Positions 1 to 11,052 of a stretch of 64,000 bases of DNA are shown piece by piece. Under the pieces are notes generated by a model. It was not told the DNA's origin and did not search any database. It saw nothing but the letters and a program-made list of their open reading frames with translations. This DNA is from Taeniopygia guttata (lineage: Eukaryota; Chordata; Aves; Passeriformes; Estrildidae). Made by a program: the position numbers and the translations under genes. Positions within the stretch are counted from its first letter, which is position 1. Every line of letters begins with the position of its first letter. The DNA is taken from contig NC_133027.1 of assembly GCF_048771995.1 (NCBI RefSeq), positions 8,428,001-8,492,000 on the forward strand, written 5' to 3'.

Positions 1-1512
1 GCTAAACTGTGGGAAGCTAGAAGTCTGATAAGGTTTTTCCATTTATCTTTAGATTTGATTGCCTTAGAAAATTATGGGAATATCAACACTGGAAAATAAT
101 ATTTTTATAGCAGTTTCCTCAGGTTTTGAGTGTTCTCTGGGACTGTAAATGTTTTCAGACTGCACAGCCAATCTGAACAACAGAGATCCAAGACAAAACA
201 GGTTGTTGCTTTCTGTACCTTCTTTAAATCTCCTTTTGCCTAAGGCTGTGAGACAGGAAAAGTTTGAGGTTTTTTGACACGTATTAAGAGCCTGACTTCC
301 AGTTCAACTAATTTTTCCCTCAATCCTCTCTCACAAGTGAGTGATAACATGGTATAATACTTAAGATTTTTTTAGTAAGGTGAGTGGGTTTAAAAGAAAG
401 CTTAAAAATATGGTAAATTGAAATTCATGATTTTTGGAACCAGCAAGTTCCCCAGGAGGATACAAAAGTGTAAAGGAAAATAAACTCAGAAGCTGGAGGC
501 AAGAACAGTAGTTTTTGAGCATTTAGAGCATGGAAGAAGTTGGTAATATTTAAAACTAGCTACAGAAAACAATTTTAAAAGGGAAGTTAGCAGTGGGAAC
601 TAATGGAGATGGTGGTAGCCAGGAAAGATGCCTGAAGGCCATAACAGGATAGGAGCTGCTGTCTAATTATAGCTCATCTCAATAGAAGCCCTGCATTAAG
701 AAGTAAAGGAAGAAAAAGCACTGAGAGTGGCAAGGGGACAGTAAGACCTGAAGGATGAAAGGGTCTGTAGTTCACTGAGAAATGCAACATTCTTTGCTTC
801 AATATCCCTATCTTAGTGCAGGCAGGCTCAAAATCTTGTGTTAAAGTTTCAGAAGCAACCTGAGCATACTGAGGTGCCCCCCAGCTGTGAGGCAAAATGT
901 GCTAAGTGTGGCTATTCTTCATCTCTGTGTCATCCTTCAAATGCTTTTGATATTGAGGGCTGGATGCTACATGCATGCTTAGAGTCATCTTTGTCCCTGG
1001 ATGCTGCATAGGTTTTTGAAAGTATTTTGAAGCAGTATATTTAATGATGGACGATACCACCCGGGAGCCTAAGTGAGACTTCAAACTGCCTGAGCTAATT
1101 GGATTTCTATTATTTGAGATAATCTTATTGGGATGCTTGGAAATGAGTTTTATTCTTCATTAAAAGGACAAAGGACTACGTCTTTAAAGGTCAGAACTAA
1201 TGTATGCGCAGAGGGCAAAAAATAATGTTCTCTAAAGCTTTATGTGGGCTCCTGCCAGTTGTGACTAATGTTGGTGCAGGTATTAGGAAAACATAGGCCA
1301 GTGTGATGATGAAGAGAAAAGACTGGAGATTAAAAGAAAAGTGGTTTGAAAGCTCTACTCATACTACTGTATGAAGAATAATACATAATGTGGGCGTAAT
1401 AAAAATGATAATGTGTTCTGTCATTTGAGATAATTAGACTTTGATCCTGGAAGATGCTTCTTGTGGCTGAAGCACTGTATCTGGTTAGAGTTCTGCTGCA
1501 TTTATATTTTAT
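1..1512. other. Unique non-coding sequence
   Basis: AT-rich, CpG-poor sequence without a recognisable gene or repeat. The longest open frames are about 60-73 codons, have no protein-family resemblance and no flanking splice or promoter context, so I treat them as chance. Nothing structured was seen. Confidence 0.7.
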
Positions 1513-1647
1513 GTTTAGATTGGATTTAGGAAAAATTTTGTCACTGAAGGTGTTGTCAAGTATTGTAACAGGAAGCTCAGGGCAGTGGTGGAGTCACCGT
1601 CCTTGGAAGTGCTTAAACAATGCATAGATATGGTGTTTAGGGAATGG
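1513..1647 (+). mobile_element. CR1 LINE 3' region, left half (outer, older copy)
   Basis: This matches the remembered 3' untranslated region of a CR1 non-LTR retrotransposon in sense orientation. The recognisable order is a 'ttaggaaaaattt' block, then 'gttgtcaagtattg', then 'gtggtggagtcacc' and 'tggtgtttaggg'. The match stops abruptly at about 1647 and resumes at 1862, with another CR1 in between. There is no coding part, since the 5' truncation removes both reading frames, as in most CR1 copies. It is clearly diverged, so the copy is old. The left boundary is approximate because similarity fades upstream. Confidence 0.82.
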
Positions 1648-1861
1648 CTTCAAACAGAAAGAGGGTATGTTTAGAACAGATATTAGGAAGATATTCTTTA
1701 TTGTGAGGATGGTGAGGTGATGGACAAGTTTGCCTAGAGAAGCTGTGAATGCCATATCCCAAACATGGGTGGGGCTTTGAGCAACCTTTTCCATGGCAGT
1801 GGGGTTGGAACTAGGTGGTCTTTAAGATCCTTTCCAATCCAAGTTGATCTGTGATTCTCTG
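1648..1861 (+). mobile_element. CR1 LINE 3' end (inner, nested insertion)
   Basis: This is a second, 5'-truncated CR1 3' end in the same orientation, lying inside the first. Diagnostic blocks in order are 'agatattaggaaga', 'ttattgtgaggatggtgagg', 'agagaagctgtgaatgcc', 'tggggctttgagcaacc' and 'ggggttggaactaggtggtc', closing with the tail 'gtgattctctg'. Compared with the usual CR1 order, about 25 bases between 'gagcaacc' and 'catggcagtggggttgg' seem to be missing, a small internal deletion. No target-site duplication is evident, which is normal for CR1. It carries no coding capacity. Confidence 0.85.
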
Positions 1862-1950
1862 TTTTAATGGTGGCTTTAGCAGTGCTAGGTTAATGGTTGG
1901 ACTCAATGATCTTAAAGGCCGTTTCCAACTGAAATGATTCTATGATTTTA
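1862..1950 (+). mobile_element. CR1 LINE 3' end, right half (outer copy)
   Basis: This continues the outer CR1. It reads 'tggtggctttagcagtgctagg', here written as two blocks either side of 2-3 mismatches, then 'ggttggactcaatgatctt', 'tttccaactgaaatg' and the octamer-like tail 'attctatgattt'. Joined to 1513-1647 it restores the normal CR1 order across 'ggga.atgg' and 'ttta.tggtgg', so the two halves come from one element split by the inner copy. Confidence 0.85.
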
Positions 1951-1969
1951 TTATTTTTTGTATTTTCAG

Positions 1970-2071
1970 AAGAGAATCCTTTCCCACTGCCTAGTTTGAG
2001 ATGTAAGGGGTCCAGGCCTGAGGAGACATTGATGTTGAGATGTTCTCATGGAACACAGTGACAAAATCCAG
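1970..2071 (+). other. Exon-like segment with consensus splice sites
   Basis: A T-rich tract at 1950-1966 ends in 'ttttcag' at 1963-1969, which resembles a 3' splice site. At 2069-2077 'cag/gtaagg' is a near-perfect vertebrate 5' splice site. The 102 bases between are richer in G and C than the surroundings. All three + frames contain stops, so if it is an exon it would be non-coding or an untranslated exon. The T tract lies directly after the CR1 tail. A 51-codon ATG frame starts inside it at 2048 and reads through the donor to a stop at 2201-2203. I recognise no protein. Confidence 0.25.
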
Positions 2072-2203
2072 GTAAGGTCCCCTGATGACTCCCAGAGGCG
2101 TCGAGATCTGGAGGGAGATCTGGAGGGAGACAACTGGCTTACCATACGGGAGTACTCAAGCACAGAGGAAGAGGGGCTGGGTCCATTTAGAAACCACCTC
2201 TAA
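2048..2203 (+). other. Short unrecognised open frame (51 codons)
   Basis: This ATG-started frame encodes a strongly charged 51-residue peptide that begins MEHSDKIQ and holds an Arg/Asp/Glu-rich centre. A perfect 12-bp direct repeat at 2105-2128 (unit gatctggaggga) gives a doubled Asp-Leu-Glu-Gly. The composition looks less like random AT-rich sequence than its neighbours do. However, it has no domain, no family match and no promoter context, and the opposite strand is open as well (1966-2163). I infer a chance frame or the decayed remnant of something unidentified. Confidence 0.15.
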
Positions 2204-3639
2204 TGCCCAGCACAAAGGTGCTGCTGGGAATCATGGCAGGTTGTGGTAGTAAATTGTAACACTGCTCTGCTGTCTTCCTTTTGCAAGGCTTTTGACACAC
2301 AAAGATCAACTTTGTGTGGCTGTCTGCAGAAAAGAAAGTGAAGTGGATGCAGAAACATACAGGAGGTCTAACTTCTGTGCAAATGTTTGTCAAAATAATT
2401 CTCTATAGGCAAAGAATCCTTTCAATGTCTTTTTAGAGGCTATTTTTCTCCACAGTAAATTCTGTCAGTTTGCTCATCTGTATTTTAGGTGCTTTCTAAG
2501 TAGTGCTTTTTAAATGCAGCAGAAGAAAACATGATACCATGACCTTGCATATCAGAAGATCAGTAACTTGTTTCTCATCAAAGAAAACAATAGTAGGGAG
2601 CATGTGATCTACCCTCACCATCTGAACAAAGCACTCAGCTTACAAATAATCAGTGCTAATAGGTGCAGAGAGAGAACTCCTTGGTGAGTAACTGTGAATA
2701 GCAAATGCAGGAGATTTTGAGTCTGTGGGAAATTCTTGAAAAGAGGAGAGTGGGTACCTTTAATAGCCAAGGTATTTGCTAACATTCCTTGCTTTGTTTC
2801 TCTTTCTGTCAGATGCCACATTCAGCTGTGTCTGAACTGCTGACACCAGAAGGAGCTTGGCTTTCTATCCCTCTACTGAGATCCATGGGGTATAATTTGC
2901 TTATTTGGCTTGATATAGTGGTGTCTTAGACAATGTATAGACAACTGGTTGTGGTAGGTGATGCATATAGGCCAGTAGAATTTCAGTCTGCAGGTTCAAT
3001 ATAATTAATGAAGTGTTACTAAAGTGTTTTAAGAGAAACTGGTCCCTGCATTTACAATGTGGTGTAATGATTTACTTGAAAGTCTCCCTTTAGACTCTGT
3101 ATACAAGTTACAAATGATGCAAAATGTTGCTGATCAGAGATATTGACAATCGCTCATTGGTATTGACATATGCAAGATTCTCCACTGTGTGCCAGTGCAA
3201 TATGAACTGACTTTAAAACTTGCTCTTGGTCAAAGGCTAAAAGAAGACCTCATCTCATCTCATTTCAAAGTTTCTCCTATCTTACTCTTCAGTTGTTTCC
3301 TCCAACAGATCAAAGTAATAATGATAATAATAATAATAAAAAAATTAAAGTCTAAGTGATAGAGGAAAAGAATCTCACCAGCTCTCCCACTGAATCTGTG
3401 GTAATCTGTGGCTCCTGACTGAGCCAGCTGGATTTCTACCTAAGTCCCTGTGTCCCATATATTTTTACTAGGAATATCTAAAAATAACATGGAGCCTTGA
3501 AAATAAAATTTATTCAGTATGTTGGAGAGGTTTCTAAAATAAATTAGTAGAAACCATCTCTCCACTTAACTAAGACAAAAAAAAATACATCATGCAAACA
3601 ATGGGTCAGAGAATCACAGTGAAAGGATCTCTGAAATTT
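2204..3639. other. Unique non-coding sequence with a short AAT run
   Basis: No gene or long repeat is seen. The only simple repeat is an imperfect (AAT/GAT) run at 3316-3342. Open frames reach at most 68 codons and are not family-like. Confidence 0.65.
3316..3342. repeat. (AAT)n microsatellite, imperfect
   Basis: About nine trinucleotide units of AAT with one GAT interruption, ending in an A run. It is a short simple repeat and nothing indicates a function. Confidence 0.85.
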
Positions 3640-3705
3640 ACTGAATTATAAAATCAGTAAGGTTGGAAACATATTCCAAGATCATTGATTCCAACTATTA
3701 AGAAG
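3640..3705 (-). mobile_element. CR1 LINE 3' tail fragment
   Basis: On the + strand this reads 'aaaatcagtaaggttggaaa' followed by 'ccaagatcattgattccaac'. That is the antisense form of the CR1 3' terminal block (octamer tail, then 'ggttggaaaagacc', then 'aagatcatcgagtccaac'). Only about 65 bases can be recognised and mutations are many, so it is an old, heavily truncated copy. A related 'gagaatcacag' stretch at 3610 may be its degraded tail. Confidence 0.65.
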
Positions 3706-5590
3706 GTAAATTAGGGAAAGCAGGACTGGTTAAAAAAATTTAGTCAAACTGCACCTTTCACCTGTGCTCTTGCTTGAAAATCAGCAAATTTTGCTGCTGA
3801 ATCTATTTCATTTTTGGTTCATAGGAGTATCAAGCAGGGACTCTATCAGCTGAGGTGCATTATTCTTGACACAGCCTGAAAGAAAGCATTTGCTCCTTGA
3901 GACTGTGTGACACACAGTATGCAGGCTTTTGCTTCAGAAACTCTGTTACTCATTATAGAAATGTTAAGTTTACTCTCCACTCTGGCAGCTCTGCTTCGAC
4001 AGAAGAAAATAATACATCCAACAAGTTATCCTAACTCCTATGGACTGGCACCAATAAACAAATCTCTGTCTCCTTGTGCTTGAAGCATCTGCTGGTGATT
4101 ACCCTCCTCCCGTGGAGACAGAAACACATCTGGTGTCTGCAGAACAGCGAAGAAGCAGAGAGGAGATGAGCCAAAGCAGCTGTCCCTGGTATGCACAGCT
4201 GCATCAGCTCAGCACTGCTGCTCCACCTGAGAGCCATGGCTTGTGCAAGCAGTGGGTCAGGCTGGTTATTAGGAGGAAGAGGAAAACATAAAGGGTTCTT
4301 TTCCTCCTTCATGTTTCCTCACTGCAGCTGAATCATTTGGCTTTGCCTTAGGTTTTCTATGTGGTGTTCATTGTTCCCATTCTTCAGCATTCCTCATGAT
4401 CATGTTAAAAAATGACCAAGATGGCCTAAATTGTCATGTTTGTAATCTTTGATGAAAATTTCCCTATGTGAAGAATAAAAATACAACATCCTACCACTCA
4501 TCTGTTTATCTAATGGCTTATATGTGACCTGTACAAATAAAATTGTGGGGAACTTTTCTTGCAGTCTGAAATGCCATTGCTTCAACATTGTCCACCAGAA
4601 AAAATACTCCAGACTAGAAGTTCAGTCTCTGTAGGTATGAGGTGACTTTTAAAGAAGAAAATGTAAAATGTAGAAAGCCCATACGTGCATTGCTTCATTT
4701 GTTTTTAGCTTTATGTGGTAGGATTAAGGCTTAACACATTTGGCAAAATATGAAAGGTGAAGTTCTCACATACTTCCCCATATTGATGCAAGGTCTCATG
4801 AGAAAAGTAGAAAAATACTAAATATTGTGAAGGAATTGGCAACATGTTTGTTATTGCATGTAACGTATCTATATATTTGATATGTTTTCTCTCTTACACG
4901 TATGAGTTAAAAATAAGTTTTAAAATTGCCTCTTCTTTACAACTGACAGGAGTTGTGCCATATTAAAACATATTCTAGCTGGAGCCAAATACATTGATGC
5001 AAAATCGATATAGGCTAGATGCTGGCAAAGCGGCTGCAGTCTGGAATCAGCAATCATCAGGGTGAACCCACTTGATGTTACATCTTCACATTTATGTTTT
5101 CTTCAGTTCTTCCTTTCCACTTCTCCTCCTCTGTCAGCATACCTTGCTTTGCGGTTGTGCAACTTTTATTTTTGTAGCTCTCTCTTCTTTGCCTTCCTCC
5201 TATTCCCATTAGGAAAACCATTTTCCTTTTAATTTTTTTTTTTCCCTCAGGTGTGGAAAGCCTTGATTTTATTAGATTAACATTTGTTATCATGACAAAA
5301 AAGTGAGTAAGTCAGAGAGAACGGCTCTTCTGTAGTTAAAGCCAACTGTGAGAGTGATGAGGGGTATTGAATAACTTCAAATGCAGGAAAGGGAGGGATA
5401 CTGCTATATGTCTAGGAGATTGCAGGCTACAGACAGTGCTGAACTCTACTAAATAAATTCCTGTGTTGTCCTATGCTATTTGAAATCCAAAGTGAGACTG
5501 GGTGATAATGTATATTGTTATGATATATCTCACAGAATAATATATTGTTTTCATCATGATTTGCTTTTGTTCCAGTAGTTCTCATTTTAG
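3706..5590. other. Unique non-coding sequence
   Basis: There is no recognisable gene. The segment 4031-4312 is richer in G and C and is open on both strands at once (93 codons minus, 71 codons plus). That pattern fits a stretch poor in stop codons better than a gene. Neither translation resembles a known family. Confidence 0.6.
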
Positions 5591-5714
5591 TCTTTCTTCT
5601 AATTTCTCTCTCTTTCTCTCTCTTTCTCCCCCTTTTCTCTCTTTCTTTCTCTCTCCCACACTCTCTTTTTCTCTCTCCCTCCCTCCCTCCTTTTCCATTA
5701 CTTTCTTTCTCATA
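5591..5714 (+). repeat. Polypyrimidine (CT)n/(CTTT)n/(CCCT)n tract
   Basis: About 120 bases are almost entirely C and T on the + strand, with CT, CTTT and a terminal CCCT run at 5675-5692. It is a low-complexity polypyrimidine tract. Such mirror-like tracts can adopt triplex (H-DNA) structures in vitro, but nothing here shows a role. Confidence 0.9.
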
Positions 5715-8700
5715 TTATTTCTCTATTAATGATGACATAAGGCACAAATATCTGTCAGTGTGGGAGAGGAAGAGTTACCTCTCTCTCTGAGCATGGTGTG
5801 TTGGTACTGGCTTATTTTGCTTTATTTCTTTAGATGACTGTTTTCCCTCCAAGTGAATTGCCCAAACTCCCTCAGCTGAGAATGTGATAACTATTGAGGC
5901 TGAATATTTGTAAAGGAGAGAAATACAGTAGGCTCATACATTTTCTGAAGAATTTTTATGAGAATCACTTTTTACAAAATTTCCCAATTGATTTCTTGCA
6001 TTATTACTCCTCTGGCTCCCAATAATGTTATTTAGACAGAGAAATATTCTGAAAGTGTATCTTCCCATTTATACTTTGCTTACAGCAGTGGCCTATAAAT
6101 AGGCCATTATAGTCTGGAAAAAAATTACAAAGAGTAAAACTTTCCCTTCATGTGCAAAAATGTACTCTAACTAATAGTTGTACAACATGCATTTGCTATT
6201 ATAATTTAGGATTTTTCTACTGTGCTAAGCATGCAGAGATGGACTAACTTGTTTAATAAATAGGTGAGAATAATAAGCAGGTAATTTTATATCCACAGTG
6301 CAGTCCTGATTACTATGGAATATCTCTGTGTTTTCAAGGAAAGAGCTATGTGAAACAGCAGTAGGAGCAAGCCTAGCAGACCCATTACCATGGCATGAGT
6401 GAGTTTTAGGTCAATGAGGTTAAAAAATCTTGCTTCAGACAAACCCAGATCTTGCTAATTGGTTTAGACAAGGTAGCCAGTTGGTACTAATATGACCCCC
6501 AATAGAAGTAATGTGGTAGTTCTGGGCCAAGTTCTCCCTGCCATGTCTGTGGAAAGTAGTCCCATTAGCTTCAGTCATAATGCATATGCAGGAACCAAAT
6601 GCATTAGTAAGTTTAATCAGAAGAGCTCCTTGGAGGAGGCAGCAGGTGGCAGATGCCTTGCTCCCTGCTCTGGTGAGCAGCTTGCCCCACTTCTTCTATT
6701 CAGAGCTTTATATCCTACTGCACCAGAAAATATTGGAGACGGGGACACCTGCTAGCGTAAAAAAAGGACAAGGTTGCAAGTATTCCATTAATGAAAAGGT
6801 CCCCTTCTGTTTGTGCAGTCCTGGATATTGCTATATTCTGGTTCTGAACCTGTCGTGCCTCAATATGAAGTCTTTGGGCACAGCAAATTTTAGTTCCAGG
6901 TTTATCATCAGTGTAGGGCAAAGCTTATCTAGAATGTTTAGTTCTGTCATGAATTAGAGCAAATTGTAATAAAAATTCTTAATCTGCTCTAGCATTCAAA
7001 GATCATTTTAGCTGTAGCTACATAATTTTTCAGCAGCATCATGGAAATTAGATAGGCCTGCTGGCTTTTGGGAAATTAGCAGATTTACTTCTGTGTCAAA
7101 AAAATCTCAGTATCTTCAATGGTGATTGACTAAGAGACTTCAAAACGGAACTCTGGGCATTGGTATTCAACATTTCATTGCATTGCATTCACTAAATGAA
7201 TGGTAAAATTTCACCAAGATACCACTCTCTACAGAATTAAGCCATGGACTGCCAAAAGGGTGTGTCTTCTTTGGGGTCCTACTAAATAAAACCAGTAGGG
7301 GCCTAGTTCTAAGAGCTAACTTACAAGTACACTTTTCCCTGCACTTATGCCCTGTTGCAAAACTTGAGGGAGAGCAATAAGGGAAGGTCAGTCAACAGAA
7401 GGCAGTCAGTCCTCTTTTGAGAGATGCAGGTACTGGATGGAAAAAGTACACTGAGAAAATTGAGAAGGGCTGTGCAAAAGAGGCAAAGAAAATTTCTCAA
7501 GGGCTCATGCACAAAGGAACTTTTGAAGAGGAGGAAAAATGACTGAGTAATAACTGAGTAATGGCAGTGAACTCTGTTCACTCTCAAGCCACATGAGGCT
7601 TGGAAAGACGACATGTTCAGATGGAAAACAAAGATAAAGGCATTGACTGTTAAACACAGGGTTATGGTAGACATTAAGAGGTGAAATGTCTGTATAAACT
7701 GATATGGTCACAACAACATTGTATAAACTTTCCATGAGCAAATTAAGTTGCATATTAAAGTGTTCCCAACCACCACGGTGATGCCTGAGCAGCCATCTCA
7801 TAAAAGTAGTTGAAGCGAGAAAACATTTTCTGAAGGAACTTGATAACAGGATTATGTGATGAGGTTACAAGATAAGACTGGCAAGATGCAATTATCTAGA
7901 TCCCTTCCAGACCTATTCCCCTGGGAAAAAAGAGGAAATCAAAAGCACTGGCTTACAGTACACTGCAGGTGTACATGTGGTCCAGCTTACAACCTCAGTT
8001 TGCCAAGGCTGGATATTAATCCAACTACCCTGGAAGAGTTATAATGTTCTATTCTCCCCAGTTGCCATTATATAAACACATAGATATTCAACAGACTGCC
8101 AAAAAATATATGGATTAAAATGCAGTTGATGCAACTACTTGTTCCTCACAGTAGCAATGTTTCTACCTCCAAAACTGTCTTATGCTTAAAAGACATGAGC
8201 AATTCATAAATACTAAAAACTCAAGTAAGATGACACTGATGCTGCTAGAAAGAAGACTGCATGCAGGAAATTTTTCACCTCCTTGGCCTCTTCCAGGTTT
8301 TTGTTTGCGAATACTTATCAGCAATTCATCAACTTGTCAATTTGCCCCATAATCTCTGAGTGCTCTGGTGCAGCTCTAGCCTAGCACAAGCAAAACCTTC
8401 TCTCCAGTTGCTAGGTAACTCCTGTGTCTGTTCATCTGTGGTGCCTGTTATCAGCTGTTCACATCTCTATTTACTTTTCATCTTGACCATAATAATGTGA
8501 TATAACTGGACACAGAGCCTCCAAGACTCATTTAAAAGACTTCACACAGTTACCAGTGCTGCATCTTTGGCAGCCTTCCTCACAAACGTGTGTGCAGTTC
8601 CACTCAGGTTAAAAGGGGGTTTAAGTTCTCAGCTTTGGTTGGTTCTATATATTTTAGGACCGCTTTGAAGTTGTGAATGGAAACCACCCTGTTTGAGATC

Positions 8701-10467
8701 TGATGATCTAGTGCAATGGATCACCTTGTAAACTATATTCAGTCATTTAATTCTTGAGAGGGAAATAAATAAGGAAGCACACAAATGGAAATAAAACCTT
8801 AGAAACTATGGACCACAAACTCATCAGTGCCGGCTAAAAGTAAGGCAACATCAGTACAGAACTTTTAGACAATCCTTAGCAAATCCAACTGCTTTGCACA
8901 CCTCCTTTGAAAGATAATGAAAAAGACAGAAAAGAATATGCATAGCCATGTTGCTTGCTACATTAAGAATTCCAGTGAGAAAAGTGACATAAAGTTATAT
9001 GCAAATCTAAGAAACAGAACAACTGACTTTATTTTGCTGAATTTCAGTAGATTCTAAGAGTCTTATTCTGTTTTTCTAATAGAAGACAGCACCTATCACA
9101 CACAACAGGGAGCAATCTTACTCTTGAAATAATTGCTCTGACTACAAATCCAGGTATAATATGAGGGTGCAACAAAAAGGTGCAGTAGAATGTCAAGGCA
9201 AGTTGTAGACAACTGTAGGAGACAGACTAGGAAATGATCAGTGTATCAGCTCCCTACCAAGACCCCAAGGTCTGGGGGAAATGTTTTGACACATCTTTGC
9301 TCATGTTACTGTCTGCCAAAGGAAAGTCTTTTACATAGAGTGATCTATATATGTCCAGCTGTCTATAGCTCTGTCTCTCTGTAAAGAGACATTTCTCAGC
9401 TAAATACATACAGAATATATTAAATTATTTATTAAGGAAGGAATAAGGGAGCAAACTCAGAATGCCTCTGGCTGGAAAGAAAAACAATCCTGCATCTCCC
9501 CAGTCACTAACAGATGACCCTTCTTTGCCTTAGAGAGTGAATGTGCAGTATTAAACAGATTGCCTTCACAGAATTTCTTGGCAACCAGGAAAAAATAATG
9601 ATTTTCAGAAGGATTCCTCAAAATACTTTTAAAATCAATGAATCCACTGATTTAAATATACAAATCATAGATAAAAATTTTGAAGTGGTTTCTTACAAGA
9701 TGCTCTGAGTGATAATAAGATACTACTCTTTGAGTGCTTCAATTACTTACTATAGGCAATTGGCTGAATTTCCATCATAAACAGACAGCCTTCTCTATTG
9801 AAAAAACACAAGCAAAAACTCTACATAGATAGCACTTCAGGATGCTCTATATAGTTAAACCCTGATGGCTGATGCTAGTAAATCCCTATACCTTTTGATA
9901 TTTAAATCTCCTCAACTTGCACTTTTCACCCTACTTTTCCCAGAAACTAAAATGTTAGTAAGTCTTGTTTAAGATATTACATGTTAGAATACCTGGAACT
10001 TATATTTGTGTCAAGGTCTCAAAGCTATATTCAGAACTCACAGCAGATTCGAAAATTATTTTCACACAATATTGTTTCTTTCATGACGGGAAAGAAAAAG
10101 ATATCTTGGAGAATGATGTCTTTACTTTTAGACCATCTATCCACAAAATCCAGGGTTGCCCTCTGACCAGACAGCATATGTAATATAATCTATTTTTAAT
10201 TATGTTATGCCAGATATACATGGAGCACTAGATGTACAATAGAACACAAGGTATTTTATAATCTAGAGGCATGATTTTATCAGAGGGTTGAGGCCTTTCT
10301 GGCTGTATCCACTAGGTCTACTGGAGTTGTTCTTTAACCAGTAACTTTCACTGTGTATTCTTTCATCCATTTCCAGCTACCTTATACAGTGAATAAAATT
10401 GAAAACAAGTCTATGACAAATAAATCAACATCAGAGACACAAAAATCAGACTTAACTTGCACAAGTA
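5715..10467. other. Unique non-coding sequence
   Basis: AT-rich sequence without a recognisable gene or mobile element. The longest frames (125 codons at 6580-6957 plus, 109 codons at 7345-7674 minus, 98 codons at 7505-7801 minus) overlap frames of similar length, are rich in Leu, Ser, Phe and Cys as expected of chance AT-rich translation, and resemble no protein. Confidence 0.65.
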
Positions 10468-10507
10468 ACTGGCTCTGTTGGACACAGGGAAGCTTCCATC
10501 AGCAGTT
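10468..10507 (-). repeat. 40-bp antisense island of the nearby LTR
   Basis: The reverse complement of these 40 bases matches 11110-11149, inside the LTR-like element, at 37 of 40 positions by direct comparison. Similarity ends abruptly on both sides. At one differing base ('gagcc' versus 'gagac' in the local LTR) it looks closer to the general LTR consensus as I remember it. It may therefore be a remnant of a different copy and not a duplication of this one. Confidence 0.7.
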
Positions 10508-11052
10508 GGGGTATTTGGCTTTGTATCTTTGGTGAACTACTAGTGCAGTGTTCTTTCACTCATGCATATGAACACACATGTACAATGTATCCAAGGGCAA
10601 ATAAGGCACATCTTAGAAAAGGAGACAAATTGGGAGGTTCTGGAGAAATATTTAATTTTTCTGTGCTTTAAATTTATAGCATGCAAACTTTAAGTAGACA
10701 ATGGGATTGATAAATCATATTCAAGCTATCTTCTGTAGTTGACCAATTTAAATATTGATGTACCAGAACAGATGTTTCATCTAAGTCCCCTGTGCACTGC
10801 CTTGTAGAATCATGATTCCATTTCTGATCTTCTTTCTTACATTCATGTATTCCACAGGACCCATTTGCAGCAAGTGGGCATACCTGTGTTTGAGATTAAG
10901 TTATTCTTTTGAGAGATAGAGCCCCAGAGGGTGAGAAAGGACAAGAGTTTAGTTCTTGCATATTGTTGAATGCTTTAATCATCAGAAAATTACATGGAAG
11001 AGTCTTCGCTTGGCTGATTTTGAGTTGACCTCAGTGCATACTAATCTGTCAA

